Shown piece by piece: positions 16,892-26,459 of a stretch of 64,000 nucleotides of DNA. The position numbers were made by a program, and so were the translations under genes. The stretch lies in the NCBI GenBank assembly GCA_963783195.1, contig CAWAMV010000004.1:2294001-2358000 (forward strand). Direction: 5' to 3'. This DNA is from Croceibacterium_B sp963783195. Its GTDB lineage: Bacteria; Pseudomonadota; Alphaproteobacteria; Sphingomonadales; Sphingomonadaceae. The notes beneath the pieces were generated by a model that did no database searches, was not told where the DNA came from, and saw only the letters and a program-made list of their open reading frames with translations. Position 1 is the stretch's first letter, and the number at the start of each line of letters is the position of its first letter.

Positions 16892-17305
16892 TCAAGCCTT
16901 TGCCATCGAACAAATTTTTACCCACTCTTCCGGGCCTATTTCGGCCACGGACAGGCGCGACAGGCGGAGCAATTCGCACTCTTCAAGCGTTTCCTCGGCC
17001 TTGATTTCCGCGAGTGAAACAGGACGGTCGAACTTGCGCACGGGTGCGATTTCGACCGCAGCCCACTTGCCCGTATCGTCCTTCGGGTCGGCCAGGCCGG
17101 CGGTGACGATCTTCACGATGCCGACGATCTTCTTGTCGCTCACCGAGTGGTAGAACAGCGCTTCTTCCCCCACCTCCATCGCCTGCAGGTTGTTGCGCGC
17201 CCGATAGTTGCGCACGCCGTCCCAGATCGTCGTTCCGTCCTCCACCAGCCGGTCGAAGCTGTAGGCTTCGGGTTCGCTCTTCATCAGCCAGTAGCGTTTG
17301 GCCAT
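16892..17305 (-). CDS. EVE domain protein
   Basis: This 137-aa protein is a single EVE domain: YWLMKSEPEAYSFDRL, then WDGVRNYRARNNLQAM and ALFYHSVSDKKIVGIVKI. The aromatic pocket of the EVE/PUA-like fold binds modified bases in nucleic acids. The start follows AAGGAG. Homologues occur as stand-alone core genes in many proteobacteria with no known pathway. It is divergent from the GGDEF-EAL gene. Confidence 0.92.
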   Translation of the reverse strand: MAKRYWLMKSEPEAYSFDRLVEDGTTIWDGVRNYRARNNLQAMEVGEEALFYHSVSDKKIVGIVKIVTAGLADPKDDTGKWAAVEIAPVRKFDRPVSLAEIKAEETLEECELLRLSRLSVAEIGPEEWVKICSMAKA

Positions 17306-17396
17306 GGGGTGTTCTCCTTTTCCGACGCGGGCCTTGCGGGATGCCAACTACCCGCGATTAACCAAAAGGGAAGGATGGTTTGCTAAGGCAGCTTTC

Positions 17397-19058
17397 ATGG
17401 GAGGGCCCCTGCAAAGTCTTGACCCGGCAGCCGGGAGCGCGACTCCGGAAGGCAGCATTTCGCGTGCGCAGCGCGATTTCGTGGCCCTCGGCATCGCCAC
17501 GGCCGCGCTGATCCTGTTCGTCGGGATCGGTGGCCAGGTCATGCCGCAGATCCTGCGCAGCATGTTGGGGATGGACCGCCCCCCCGACGTCATGCTGACC
17601 AACGCGCTGCTGCTGAACATCGCACTGCTGATTTTCGGCTGGCGGCGCTATGCCGACATGAGCAGGGAGGTGACCTTGCGTCGCTCGGCCGAACAGCAGG
17701 CGCGCCAACTTGCCGAAAGCGATCCCCTGACCGGCTCGCGCAATCGCCGCAGCCTGATGCCGCTGGTGGATTCCATGCTGGCAGAAGGCGACGTCGCGAT
17801 CCTCCTGATCGACCTCGACAACTTCAAGGCGATCAACGACCGCAGCGGCCACAAGGCCGGCGACGACGTCCTGATCGAAGCGACCCGGCGCATCACCCGC
17901 GTGTTGCCCCCCGGGACCACGCTCGCTCGCATCGGCGGCGACGAGTTTGCCGCCGCCCTGCCCTATGCGGCCGGGCGGCGAAAGGAATTCGACGAGCTGG
18001 CCTCGATGATCGTCGGCGCGGTGTCGCAGCCGGTCGAGGCGGGCAACATCCGGGTCGACCTGACCGCGTCGGTCGGCCTCGCCACCAGCAACCAGCCGGG
18101 CCATGACGCCGGCAACGCGGAGACCCTGCTGCACTGGGCGGACGTGGCGATGTACCATGCCAAGAAGAGCGGCCGCGACCGCCATGCGTGGTTCGAACCG
18201 CGCATGGAAAGCGAGCTTCGCTTCCGCAACGCCCTGGAACAGGCCTTGCGCAAGGGCATCCCCGGGGGCGAGTTCGTGCCCTATTACGAGCAGCAGATCG
18301 ACATCCAGAGCGGTGAGCTCGTGGGCTTCGAGATGCTCGCGCGCTGGAAATCGCCAGAGTTCGGCATCATCAGTCCCGAACTCTTCATCCCGCTGGCCGA
18401 AGATCTCGGCGTCATAGGCGAGCTGTCGGAAGGCCTGATCCGCCAGGCGCTGGACGACGCCCGGCGTTGGGAGCCGCACTTGTCGCTCTCGGTCAACATT
18501 TCTCCGATCCAGCTGCGCGACCCGTGGCTGGCGCAGAAGCTGCTGATGCTGCTGCAGGAAGCCGGCTTTCCGCCGCAGCGCTTCGAGATCGAGATCACCG
18601 AAAGCTGCCTGCACGAGAACATCGCCGTCGTTCGCTCGATCATCGCCAGCCTGAAGAACCAGGGGGTCAAGGTCAGCCTCGACGATTTCGGCACCGGCTA
18701 TTCCAGCCTGGCCCAGCTTCGCGCACTCCATTTCGACCGGCTCAAGATCGACCGCAGCTTCGTGGCCGAACTGGCCGAGGCGGGGGCGAACAGCGAGCTG
18801 GTCGCCGCGATCGTCTCGCTTGGCCGGGGCCTCGGCCTGCCGATCGTGGTCGAGGGAATCGAGAACGACAAGGCGCTCGAGGCGTTGCGCGGCCTCGGCG
18901 ATCTCAAGGGCCAGGGCTACCACTACGGCCGCCCGGAGGATGCCGAGGCGACCCTGCAACGGCTGCTGCTGAAGGCCGCCCAGGACATTCCGCGCACCGT
19001 CGATCACGTCTCCATGGCCCCTCACGTCGAGCATTTCGGGGAACGCAAGGCGGGCTGA
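17397..19058 (+). CDS. GGDEF-EAL cyclic-di-GMP enzyme with N-terminal membrane region
   Basis: This 553-aa protein has two N-terminal membrane segments (ALGIATAALILFVGIGGQV and LLLNIALLIFGW), a GGDEF domain and an EAL domain. The synthase motif is intact (LARIGGDEF), but there is no RxxD inhibitory site five residues before it. The phosphodiesterase motif reads EML instead of EAL, keeping the metal-binding Glu. SVNISPIQL, EITES, DDFGTGYSSL, KIDRSFV and VVEGIEN are present. Both activities may be retained. The start is chosen at MGGPLQSLD after AAGG. Confidence 0.92.
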   Translation: MGGPLQSLDPAAGSATPEGSISRAQRDFVALGIATAALILFVGIGGQVMPQILRSMLGMDRPPDVMLTNALLLNIALLIFGWRRYADMSREVTLRRSAEQQARQLAESDPLTGSRNRRSLMPLVDSMLAEGDVAILLIDLDNFKAINDRSGHKAGDDVLIEATRRITRVLPPGTTLARIGGDEFAAALPYAAGRRKEFDELASMIVGAVSQPVEAGNIRVDLTASVGLATSNQPGHDAGNAETLLHWADVAMYHAKKSGRDRHAWFEPRMESELRFRNALEQALRKGIPGGEFVPYYEQQIDIQSGELVGFEMLARWKSPEFGIISPELFIPLAEDLGVIGELSEGLIRQALDDARRWEPHLSLSVNISPIQLRDPWLAQKLLMLLQEAGFPPQRFEIEITESCLHENIAVVRSIIASLKNQGVKVSLDDFGTGYSSLAQLRALHFDRLKIDRSFVAELAEAGANSELVAAIVSLGRGLGLPIVVEGIENDKALEALRGLGDLKGQGYHYGRPEDAEATLQRLLLKAAQDIPRTVDHVSMAPHVEHFGERKAG

Positions 19059-19099
19059 GCGCCATTGTGCTTGCGCTGCGCCGTCCCTAGGTGGCGCTG

Positions 19100-19909
19100 A
19101 TGCGGATCGACTTCGTCAAGATGCACGGCCTGGGCAACGACTTCGTCGTGCTCGACGCGCGAGAACGCCCGTTGCCGCCGATCGAGGATCATGTTGCCCG
19201 CGCGCTGGCCGATCGGCGCACGGGCATCGGTTGCGACCAGCTCATCGTGCTCGAACCCTCCGAGGTCGCAGACTTCCGGATGCGCATCCGCAACGCCGAT
19301 GGCGGGGAAGTCGAGGCCTGCGGCAACGCCACCCGCGCGGTCGCGATGCTGCACGGCGAAGCCTGCGAGATCGAAACTGTCGCCGGCATTCTCTCGGCCC
19401 AGCCGGAGGACGGCGGCGTTGCGGTCGACATGGGCGAGCCCGAGTTCGGCTGGGACGCGATTCCCCTGGCCGACGCCATGGACACGCTCGACATGCCGGT
19501 CGGCTGGGACGAACTGGAGCGGCCGAGCGCGGTCAATGTCGGCAATCCGCACGTCGTGTTCTTCGTGCGGGATCTCGACAAGATCGACCTGGAACGGATC
19601 GGTCCGGCGATCGAGCGCGACCCGCTCTTTCCCGAGCGCGTGAACGTCAACGTCGCGACGATCGACAATCGGGGCGAGATTCGCCTGCGCGTGTGGGAGC
19701 GTGGTGCCGGACTGACCCGCGCGTGCGGCACGGGCGCCTGCGCCACCGCAGTCGCGGCGATGCGCCGCCGGCTGGTCGACCGTGAGGTCGTCGTCACCCT
19801 GCCCGGCGGCAAGCTGCTGATCGGCTGGGGCGAGGACGGCCGGATAACCATGACCGGCCCTGCGAGCGAGAGCTTTCGCGGCAGTTTCGACTGGGGCGAT
19901 TACGCGTGA
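19100..19909 (+). CDS. dapF: Diaminopimelate epimerase
   Basis: This 269-aa cofactor-free racemase interconverts LL- and meso-diaminopimelate for lysine and peptidoglycan synthesis. The two active-site cysteines are in EACGNATR and TRACGTGACA. The N-terminus MRIDFVKMHGLGNDFVVLD is canonical; ATG 19100 follows AGGTGG at five bases, so GTG 19091 is less likely. It is first in a chain dapF-mtaB-ftsY-yciB in which each stop overlaps the next start. Confidence 0.97.
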   Translation: MRIDFVKMHGLGNDFVVLDARERPLPPIEDHVARALADRRTGIGCDQLIVLEPSEVADFRMRIRNADGGEVEACGNATRAVAMLHGEACEIETVAGILSAQPEDGGVAVDMGEPEFGWDAIPLADAMDTLDMPVGWDELERPSAVNVGNPHVVFFVRDLDKIDLERIGPAIERDPLFPERVNVNVATIDNRGEIRLRVWERGAGLTRACGTGACATAVAAMRRRLVDREVVVTLPGGKLLIGWGEDGRITMTGPASESFRGSFDWGDYA

Positions 19910-21093
19910 ATGCGCCCGGCCAAGCCGCCGAGGTAATTTCCCTCGGCTGCCGTCTCAACATCGCCGAAAGCGAACGCATTCGCGCGCTGCTGGCGAACGA
20001 GATCGATACCGTCGTCGTCAACTCCTGCGCCGTCACGGCCGAAGCGGTGCGCCAGACCCGCCAGGCGATCCGCCGCGCCCGGCGCGACCGGCCGGATGCA
20101 CGCCTGCTGGTGACCGGCTGCGCTGCCGAGGTCGAGCGAACCCAGCTCGCGGCGATGCCGGAAGTCGACGGGCTGGTCCCGAATGCCGCCAAGCTCGATG
20201 CCCGCGCGTGGAACGTGCCCGTCCAGCGCCACTCGGTCCCGCCGCGCCACACGCGCGCCTTCGTTGCCGTGCAGAACGGATGCGACCATGCCTGCACCTT
20301 CTGCGTCATTCCGCAGGGGCGCGGCCACGGCCGTTCGCTCGGCGTCGGAGACGTGCTGCGCGAAGTGGAATCGCACCTGGAGCAAGGCGCGGCCGAAGTC
20401 GTCCTGACCGGCGTGGACGTCACCAGTTGGGGGCTGGACCTCGCCGGCACGCCGCGCCTCGGTGCCCTGGTGCGGGCGGTGCTCGATGCCTTTCCCGCCC
20501 TCGCGCGCCTGCGCATGTCCTCGCTCGACGGGATCGAGGTGGACGGCGAGCTGTTCGAGTTGTTCGCCGACGAGCCGCGGGTGATGCCGCACATACACCT
20601 CTCGCTGCAGCATGGCGACGACCTGATCCTCAAGCGCATGAAGCGGCGTCACAACCGCGCTGAAGCCTTGTCCCTGGTGGAGCGCCTGCGCACAAAGCGG
20701 CCCGACATCGCCGTGGGAGCCGACCTGATCGCAGGCTTCCCCACCGAGAGCGAGGAGCAGCACGCGGCCAACCTCTCGATCGTGCGCGACCTTGCTATCG
20801 TGCATGGCCACGTCTTCCCCTACTCGCGCCGCCCGGGCACCCCCGCCGCCCGCATGCCGCAAATCGACAGGGCGACCATTCGCCGCCGCGCCGCCGAGTT
20901 ACGCGGGGTTGCCGCGCAGACCCGCGGCGAGTGGCTCGCAAGCCTGATCGGCCGACCCCAAGCGGTTCTTGCCGAAGCCGACGGCACCGGTCACGCGCCC
21001 AACTTCGCGCGCCTTGCCGTGCCGCCGGGCACGCCACGCGGCGCAGTCGTAACTGTCATCCCCACCCGCCTCGAGGAAGGCCTGCTGCTGTGA
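19906..21093 (+). CDS. mtaB: tRNA methylthiotransferase MtaB (MiaB-like radical SAM enzyme)
   Basis: This 395-aa enzyme adds a methylthio group to t6A37 in tRNAs. The N-terminal UPF0004 cluster cysteines are in SLGCRLN, VNSCAVT and VTGCAAE. The radical SAM motif is NGCDHACTFCVIPQGRG (CxxxCxxC). The GTG start overlaps the dapF stop (GTGA). The SLGCRLN form and the length favour MtaB over MiaB or RimO. Confidence 0.9.
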   Translation: MNAPGQAAEVISLGCRLNIAESERIRALLANEIDTVVVNSCAVTAEAVRQTRQAIRRARRDRPDARLLVTGCAAEVERTQLAAMPEVDGLVPNAAKLDARAWNVPVQRHSVPPRHTRAFVAVQNGCDHACTFCVIPQGRGHGRSLGVGDVLREVESHLEQGAAEVVLTGVDVTSWGLDLAGTPRLGALVRAVLDAFPALARLRMSSLDGIEVDGELFELFADEPRVMPHIHLSLQHGDDLILKRMKRRHNRAEALSLVERLRTKRPDIAVGADLIAGFPTESEEQHAANLSIVRDLAIVHGHVFPYSRRPGTPAARMPQIDRATIRRRAAELRGVAAQTRGEWLASLIGRPQAVLAEADGTGHAPNFARLAVPPGTPRGAVVTVIPTRLEEGLLL

Positions 21094-22235
21094 GCGAATC
21101 GAAGAGCTGGACCGAACGGTTGTTCGGCGGCTTCCGCAAGACGTCCGACCGCCTGAGCGAGAACCTGGCGTCCGCTTTCACGGGCGAGACGCCCGACGGG
21201 GCCCCCGAGGGCTCTGCTCCTTCCGAGCCCGCGCCCGCGCCTGCGCCAGCCCCCGCACCCGCGCCTCCGCCAGTGCCTACTGCGGAGCCCGGGCCCGAGC
21301 CCGTTGCGCAACCCTCTCCCACCCCGCCCGCGGAGCGACCCGAGCCCGCACCCGCGGCGGCTCCCTCCTCGATCGTCGGACGCGTAGCGTCCATGACGCG
21401 TACGGCAAAACTCGACGACGCAACCCTCGACGAGGTCGAGGACGCGCTGATTCTCACCGATCTCGGACCCCAGGCCGCGGCCCGCATCCGGGCCAAGCTC
21501 GCCGAGAAACGCTTCGGACTGACCATGACCGAGCGCGAACTGAAGGAAGCCGTGGCCGAGGAGATCGCCGCGATCCTGCGACCGGTGGCCAAGCCGCTCG
21601 AGATCACCGCCTTCCCGCGCCCGCAGGTCGTGCTGGTGATCGGCGTCAACGGCAGCGGCAAGACCACGACCATCGCCAAGCTGGCGCACCTCTTCCAGGA
21701 ACAGGATTACGGCGTTCTTCTCGCCGCCGGCGACACCTTCCGCGCCGCCGCGATCGGCCAGCTCAGGGTCTGGGCCGACCGCATCGGCGTGCCCATCGTC
21801 ACCGGGCCCGAGGGTGGCGATCCTGCTTCGGTGGTGTTCGATGCGGTCAAGCAGGCGACGGCCACCGGGATCGATGCGCTGGTGGTCGATACGGCCGGCC
21901 GCCTGCAGAACAAGCGCGAACTGATGGACGAGCTGGCCAAGATCCGCCGCGTCCTCGGCCGCCTCAATCCCGAGGCACCGCACGACGTCGTGCTGGTGCT
22001 CGACGCTACCAACGGGCAGAACGCCCTGTCGCAGATCGACGTGTTCAAGGAGGTCGCCGGGGTGACCGGGCTCATCATGACGAAGCTCGACGGCACCGCG
22101 CGTGGCGGCGTGCTCGTCGCCGCGGCCGAACAGTACGGCCTGCCGATCCATGCCATTGGCGTTGGCGAGAAGATCGACGACCTGCGCCCGTTCGACCCCG
22201 ACCTTGTCGCGCGCGTGATCGCGGGGGTGGCGTGA
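21090..22235 (+). CDS. ftsY: Signal recognition particle receptor FtsY
   Basis: This 381-aa SRP GTPase receptor docks ribosome-SRP complexes at the membrane. The NG domain carries GVNGSGKTTTIAKLAH (P-loop), AAGDTFRAAA, VVDTAGRLQNK and TKLDGTARGGVLV. Ahead of it is an N-terminal segment of about 110 residues, very rich in Pro and Ala, in place of the acidic A domain of E. coli. The GTG start overlaps the mtaB stop. Its RNA partner, the 4.5S RNA gene, is in this window near 62 kb. Confidence 0.96.
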   Translation: MSESKSWTERLFGGFRKTSDRLSENLASAFTGETPDGAPEGSAPSEPAPAPAPAPAPAPPPVPTAEPGPEPVAQPSPTPPAERPEPAPAAAPSSIVGRVASMTRTAKLDDATLDEVEDALILTDLGPQAAARIRAKLAEKRFGLTMTERELKEAVAEEIAAILRPVAKPLEITAFPRPQVVLVIGVNGSGKTTTIAKLAHLFQEQDYGVLLAAGDTFRAAAIGQLRVWADRIGVPIVTGPEGGDPASVVFDAVKQATATGIDALVVDTAGRLQNKRELMDELAKIRRVLGRLNPEAPHDVVLVLDATNGQNALSQIDVFKEVAGVTGLIMTKLDGTARGGVLVAAAEQYGLPIHAIGVGEKIDDLRPFDPDLVARVIAGVA

Positions 22236-22894
22236 TGGCCGACGATACCTCGCCTCCGGCCCAGAAGAAGCACGGTTCCGGCTGGCTGAACCTGCTGGTC
22301 GACTACGGCCCGCTGATCGTCTTCTTCGCGGTCTACTGGTTCTATGCGCCGGCGGACAAGGAAGACAGCATCGGCACGATCTTCGCCGTGGTGCACTCCA
22401 CCGGGGCATTCATCGTAGCGGCAATCGTCGCGCTGATCGCCTCGAAGCTGGTGTTCGGCGCGGTGTCGCGGATGCTCATGCTTTCGACGCTGCTGATCGT
22501 CGGCTTCGGCGGGCTGACCGTGCTGCTGCGCGACCCGTTCTACGTCCAGATCAAGCCCACCGCGCTCTACCTGTTCTTCGGCTTCACGCTGCTGGTCGGC
22601 TGGTGGCGCGGCAAGGCGCTGCTGCAATGGCTGCTCGCTGCCGCGTTCGAGGGGCTGGACGAGGAAGGCTGGCTGCTTCTCAGCCGCAACTGGGGCTGGT
22701 TCTTCATCTTCCTTGCAGTGCTCAACGAGGTTCTCCGACTCTACCTCAGTTTCGGCGACTGGCTCACGGCCAAGCTCTGGGTATTTATGCCGCTCTCTTT
22801 CCTGTTCACCTTCACCCAGTTGCCCATGCTGATGCGCCACGGGCTTGCCGTTGGCGAGGAAGAGAAGGTGATCGAAAACCCGCCGACCGAGTGA
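22235..22894 (+). CDS. yciB: Inner membrane protein YciB (septation protein A family)
   Basis: This 219-aa multi-pass protein has LVDYGPLIVFFAVYWFYAP near the N-terminus and RNWGWFFIFLAVLNEVLR in the second half, both diagnostic for YciB/IspZ. The family affects cell-envelope integrity and septation. The ATG overlaps the ftsY stop (TGATG). It completes the dapF-mtaB-ftsY-yciB chain. Confidence 0.93.
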   Translation: MADDTSPPAQKKHGSGWLNLLVDYGPLIVFFAVYWFYAPADKEDSIGTIFAVVHSTGAFIVAAIVALIASKLVFGAVSRMLMLSTLLIVGFGGLTVLLRDPFYVQIKPTALYLFFGFTLLVGWWRGKALLQWLLAAAFEGLDEEGWLLLSRNWGWFFIFLAVLNEVLRLYLSFGDWLTAKLWVFMPLSFLFTFTQLPMLMRHGLAVGEEEKVIENPPTE

Positions 22895-22970
22895 GGCCCG
22901 CGCGCATCGCTGCTTGACGGCGCCTGCGACTACGGCATTATCCCTGCCGTGCTTCGCATGGGAGAGGGGC

Positions 22971-23747
22971 ATGGCAACACAGGTTCAGGTCGCACCCGTC
23001 GCGGTGGCAAACGACCTCCGCTTCGGCGATCTGCTCTCCGCATTGGCGGCGGGCTGGCGCGACTTCCGCACCCATCCGTGGTGCGGCCTGTTCTTCGGGA
23101 CGCTTTGCGCCTCGGCGGGAATCGTCCTTTATTATACTCTGTTTGTGCGGGGCCAATTCGGCTGGCTGATGCCGGCCATCGGTGGCTTCCCCATCGTCGC
23201 CCCCTTTGCTGCGGTCGGGCTTTACGAGGTGAGCCGGCGGGCGGAACAAGGATTGCCGATCCATTCCGCCGCGATCCTCGCCGCCTTGCGCGGCAGGGGC
23301 GAGGAGCAACTCGTCATGATGGCCGGGATGCTGTTCATCGCCGTCAGTTTCTGGATCGGCGTTGCGCACGGCATTTTCGCGATCTTCATGGCGGAAACAG
23401 GGTTCGGCAGCGCAAGCTTCGAAGTCCTGCTGAGCCCCGCGGGGCTGGCGATGCTCGGCCTGGGGAGTCTGGCCGGTGGGCTGATGGCACTGGCGATGTA
23501 TTGCGTCACGGTGATCAGCCTCCCCATGCTGGTCGAGCGCAACGTGGATTTCATCACCGCCATCATTGTCAGCCTCGGCGTCGTAAGGTCGAACAAGGCC
23601 GTGATGCTGGCGTGGGCGGCAATCATCGCCGTGTCGCTGTCCGCGGCCATGTTGCCGATGTTTCTGGGGCTGCTGGTGGTGCTGCCTGTGCTGGGACACG
23701 CCACATGGCACCTTTACCGGCGTGCGGTAAGCCTGCCGATCACCTAG
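22971..23747 (+). CDS. DUF2189 family membrane protein
   Basis: This 258-aa protein has about six membrane segments and the motif GDLLSALAAGWRDFRTHPWC near the N-terminus, as in DUF2189. It continues with IGGFPIVAPFAAVGLYEVSRR. Function is unknown. The start at 22971 follows GGGAGAGG; an in-frame ATG at 22914 would add 19 residues but lacks a ribosome site. Confidence 0.82.
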   Translation: MATQVQVAPVAVANDLRFGDLLSALAAGWRDFRTHPWCGLFFGTLCASAGIVLYYTLFVRGQFGWLMPAIGGFPIVAPFAAVGLYEVSRRAEQGLPIHSAAILAALRGRGEEQLVMMAGMLFIAVSFWIGVAHGIFAIFMAETGFGSASFEVLLSPAGLAMLGLGSLAGGLMALAMYCVTVISLPMLVERNVDFITAIIVSLGVVRSNKAVMLAWAAIIAVSLSAAMLPMFLGLLVVLPVLGHATWHLYRRAVSLPIT

Positions 23748-23805
23748 GAAGTCGAAGCCCCGCTCGGTGTCGGACTACCGGCGCGACCGAAGGCGCCAGA
23801 ACGGA

Positions 23806-24450
23806 TCAGAGGCTGGTGTTGCCTGCACTCCACTTGACGGTCAGTTCGATGCCCTGCCCCACCGGCAGCAGCGCCGTCTGCAGGTCCGGCTTGGCACCGA
23901 TCAACTCGCGCAGGGCGCGGGCGTTCGGGCGCGCGCTCTCGGGCGAGATCATGTTGTCGGTGCAGATCACCGCCTCTTCACTCAGCTTGGGATAGACCGC
24001 CTCGAAGCATGGGACGTAAAGGTCCTTCCAGATGTCGAGCAGCACGAAGTCCCACTCGCCCGGGTCCTGCGCCACCAGTTCGACCGCATCGCCGCAGCGG
24101 AAGTCCACATAATCGGCCAGACCGGCCCGTTCGAGCTGCTGCCGGGCATGGTCCTGCTTGTAGTCGGCCAAATCCATCGTGACGACCCGGGCCCCGACCT
24201 GCCGCGCGGCATCGGCAAGGAACAGCGTGGAATACCCGTAGGACGTGCCGAGTTCGGCGATGCGCCTGGGCCGGCGCGCGACGATCAGCGAATGGAGGAA
24301 CCAGGCAGCTTCCTCGCCCACCGGCAGGAGGAACTCGTCGCGCCGGCCGTAAACCGAGGAGCCGAGCTCCGCCATCTTGGCATGGTCGGCCTCGAGCCGG
24401 CTTTCGTAATCGGCAAAGACGGCCTGAACCGCCGGATCCTCGAACCGCAT
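23806..24450 (-). CDS. Class I SAM-dependent O-methyltransferase
   Basis: This 214-aa protein resembles the caffeoyl-CoA/catechol O-methyltransferase group: motif I is RIAELGTSYGYSTLFLADA, followed by VTMDLADYKQ and DFVLLDIWKDLY. The start follows GGAGG. It lies 22 bases downstream of kup on the same strand and may be co-transcribed. The methyl acceptor cannot be predicted. Confidence 0.85.
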   Translation of the reverse strand: MRFEDPAVQAVFADYESRLEADHAKMAELGSSVYGRRDEFLLPVGEEAAWFLHSLIVARRPRRIAELGTSYGYSTLFLADAARQVGARVVTMDLADYKQDHARQQLERAGLADYVDFRCGDAVELVAQDPGEWDFVLLDIWKDLYVPCFEAVYPKLSEEAVICTDNMISPESARPNARALRELIGAKPDLQTALLPVGQGIELTVKWSAGNTSL

Positions 24451-24472
24451 GTATCCTCCCCAAACGAAATGA

Positions 24473-26374
24473 TCAGATCTCCACCTGGCTCCCCAATTCG
24501 ACCACGCGATTGGTCGGCAGGCGGAAGAATTCCATTGGCGTTGCCGCGTTGCGCATCATCCAGGCGAACAGCTTCTCACGCCACACTGCCATGCCCGGCT
24601 TTTCCGCCGTCAGCAGCGTCTGGCGGCTGAGGAAGAAGCTGGTCTGCATCATCTCGAACGGCGCGCCGCACATCGTGTCGATCTTGGCGAGCGCGGCCGG
24701 GATGTCGGTTTCCTGCATGAACCCATAGTGGAGGATCAGGCGGTAGAACCCGTCGCCCAGGTCGTGCATCTCCACCCGCGTTTCATCGGTGACATAGGGC
24801 ACGTCCTCGATCTGCACCGTCAGCACCACCACGCGCTCGTGCAGCACCTTGTTGTGCTTGATGTTGTGCAGCAGCGCCGAAGGCGTCCCGGTAGAGCCGG
24901 AGTTCATGAAGATCGCCGTTCCCGGAACCCGTGCAGTCGAATTGCGGCCCGACTTGGCGAAGATATCGAGCGGCAGGCCGATCTCGGCCATGCGCGACCG
25001 CATGAGGCGGCGGCCCTTGGCCCAGGTCGTCAGCAACGTGAAGGCGAAGAAGGCGATCATCAGCGGGAACCAGCCGCCGTCGGGCACCTTGGTGAAGTTC
25101 GATGCGAAATAGGCCCCGTCGACGATGAAGAACAGCACGATGATCGGCCATGCAGTCCACCATTTCCACTTCCACACCGCCAGCAGCAGCACGCCCATCA
25201 GGGCGGTGTCGATCAGCATCGCCCCGGTCACCGCGATGCCATAGGCCGAGGCGAGGTTGGAGGAATTGCGGAAGAACAGCACCAGCACGATGACCGCGAT
25301 CATCAGCGCCCAGTTGATGACCGGGATGTAGATCTGCCCGTGATGCTCGTCGCTCGTGTGCAGGATCGACAGGCGCGGGATGAAGCCGAGCTGGATCGCC
25401 TGGTGGGTCACGCTGAACGCGCCCGAGATCACCGCCTGGCTGGCGATGAAGGTCGCCCCCGTTGCGAGGAACACCAACGGCAGGCGGAACATTTCCGGCG
25501 CCATGAAGAAGAACGGGTTCTCGATCGCCTCGGCCGCGGCGGCGTCGCCCATGCCGATGATCATTGCGCCCTGCCCGAAGTAGTTGAGCAGCAGGCACGG
25601 CATGACGAAGCCGAACCACGACAGGCGCATCGGCCCGCGTCCGAAGTGGCCCATGTCGGAGTAGAGCGCTTCCGAACCGGTTACCGCCAGCACGACCGAG
25701 CCGAGCGCGAGGAACGCCAGCCACTTGTCGAGGAAGAAGAAGTTCAGCGCATAATACGGGTTGAGAGCGAGGAAGATTTCCGGCGTCTGCACCAGGTGCA
25801 CGATTCCGAGCACCGCGATCGTCACGAAATAGAGCAGCATCACGGGCGCGAAAAGCGCACCGACCTTGCCGGTGCCGCGCTTCTGGATCACGAACAGGGC
25901 GATCAGAAGGACCAGAGCGATCGGTATGACCATGCGCGACAGGTTGTCTTCGACCACCGTCAGGCCCTCTACCGCGGAGAGCACCGAGATCGCCGGCGTT
26001 ATCATTGAATCGCCATAGAACAGCGCGGTGGCGAAAACGCCGAACAGGACCGTCAGGAAGGCATATTTCGAGCCGCCAAGGCTGCGGTTCATCAGCGCGA
26101 CGAGGGCCAGTGTTCCGCCCTGCCCCTTGTTGTCCGCGCGCATCAGGATGCTGACGTACTGGACCGAGACGATCAGCGTCATCGACCAGAAGATCAGGCT
26201 GACCACGCCGAGAATGTGCGCGTCGTCGATCGTCAGCTTGTGCGGCCCGACGAACGTTTCCTTGAAGGCGTAGAGAGGGCTCGTGCCGATATCGCCGAAG
26301 ACGATACCGATCGCGCCCACGGCAAGCTTGAGCTTGGCCGAGGTGCGCGGATCCTCTGCGTGGGATTCGCTCAT
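24473..26374 (-). CDS. kup: Low-affinity potassium transporter Kup
   Basis: This 633-aa K+/H+ symporter has about 12 membrane segments followed by a cytoplasmic C-terminal domain. The N-terminal signature GAIGIVFGDIGTSPLYAFKE is clear, and GDSMITPAISVLSAVEGL follows. The length matches the family. Nothing unusual was seen in the reading frame. Confidence 0.96.
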   Translation of the reverse strand: MSESHAEDPRTSAKLKLAVGAIGIVFGDIGTSPLYAFKETFVGPHKLTIDDAHILGVVSLIFWSMTLIVSVQYVSILMRADNKGQGGTLALVALMNRSLGGSKYAFLTVLFGVFATALFYGDSMITPAISVLSAVEGLTVVEDNLSRMVIPIALVLLIALFVIQKRGTGKVGALFAPVMLLYFVTIAVLGIVHLVQTPEIFLALNPYYALNFFFLDKWLAFLALGSVVLAVTGSEALYSDMGHFGRGPMRLSWFGFVMPCLLLNYFGQGAMIIGMGDAAAAEAIENPFFFMAPEMFRLPLVFLATGATFIASQAVISGAFSVTHQAIQLGFIPRLSILHTSDEHHGQIYIPVINWALMIAVIVLVLFFRNSSNLASAYGIAVTGAMLIDTALMGVLLLAVWKWKWWTAWPIIVLFFIVDGAYFASNFTKVPDGGWFPLMIAFFAFTLLTTWAKGRRLMRSRMAEIGLPLDIFAKSGRNSTARVPGTAIFMNSGSTGTPSALLHNIKHNKVLHERVVVLTVQIEDVPYVTDETRVEMHDLGDGFYRLILHYGFMQETDIPAALAKIDTMCGAPFEMMQTSFFLSRQTLLTAEKPGMAVWREKLFAWMMRNAATPMEFFRLPTNRVVELGSQVEI

Positions 26375-26459
26375 CGGTAAGGACGCCCCTTGGTGCGACT
26401 CTTGCGCATTGAAGCGCCGCCCTAGCAGCGCTCTCCTATGCCCGCAATCGCGCGACTCG

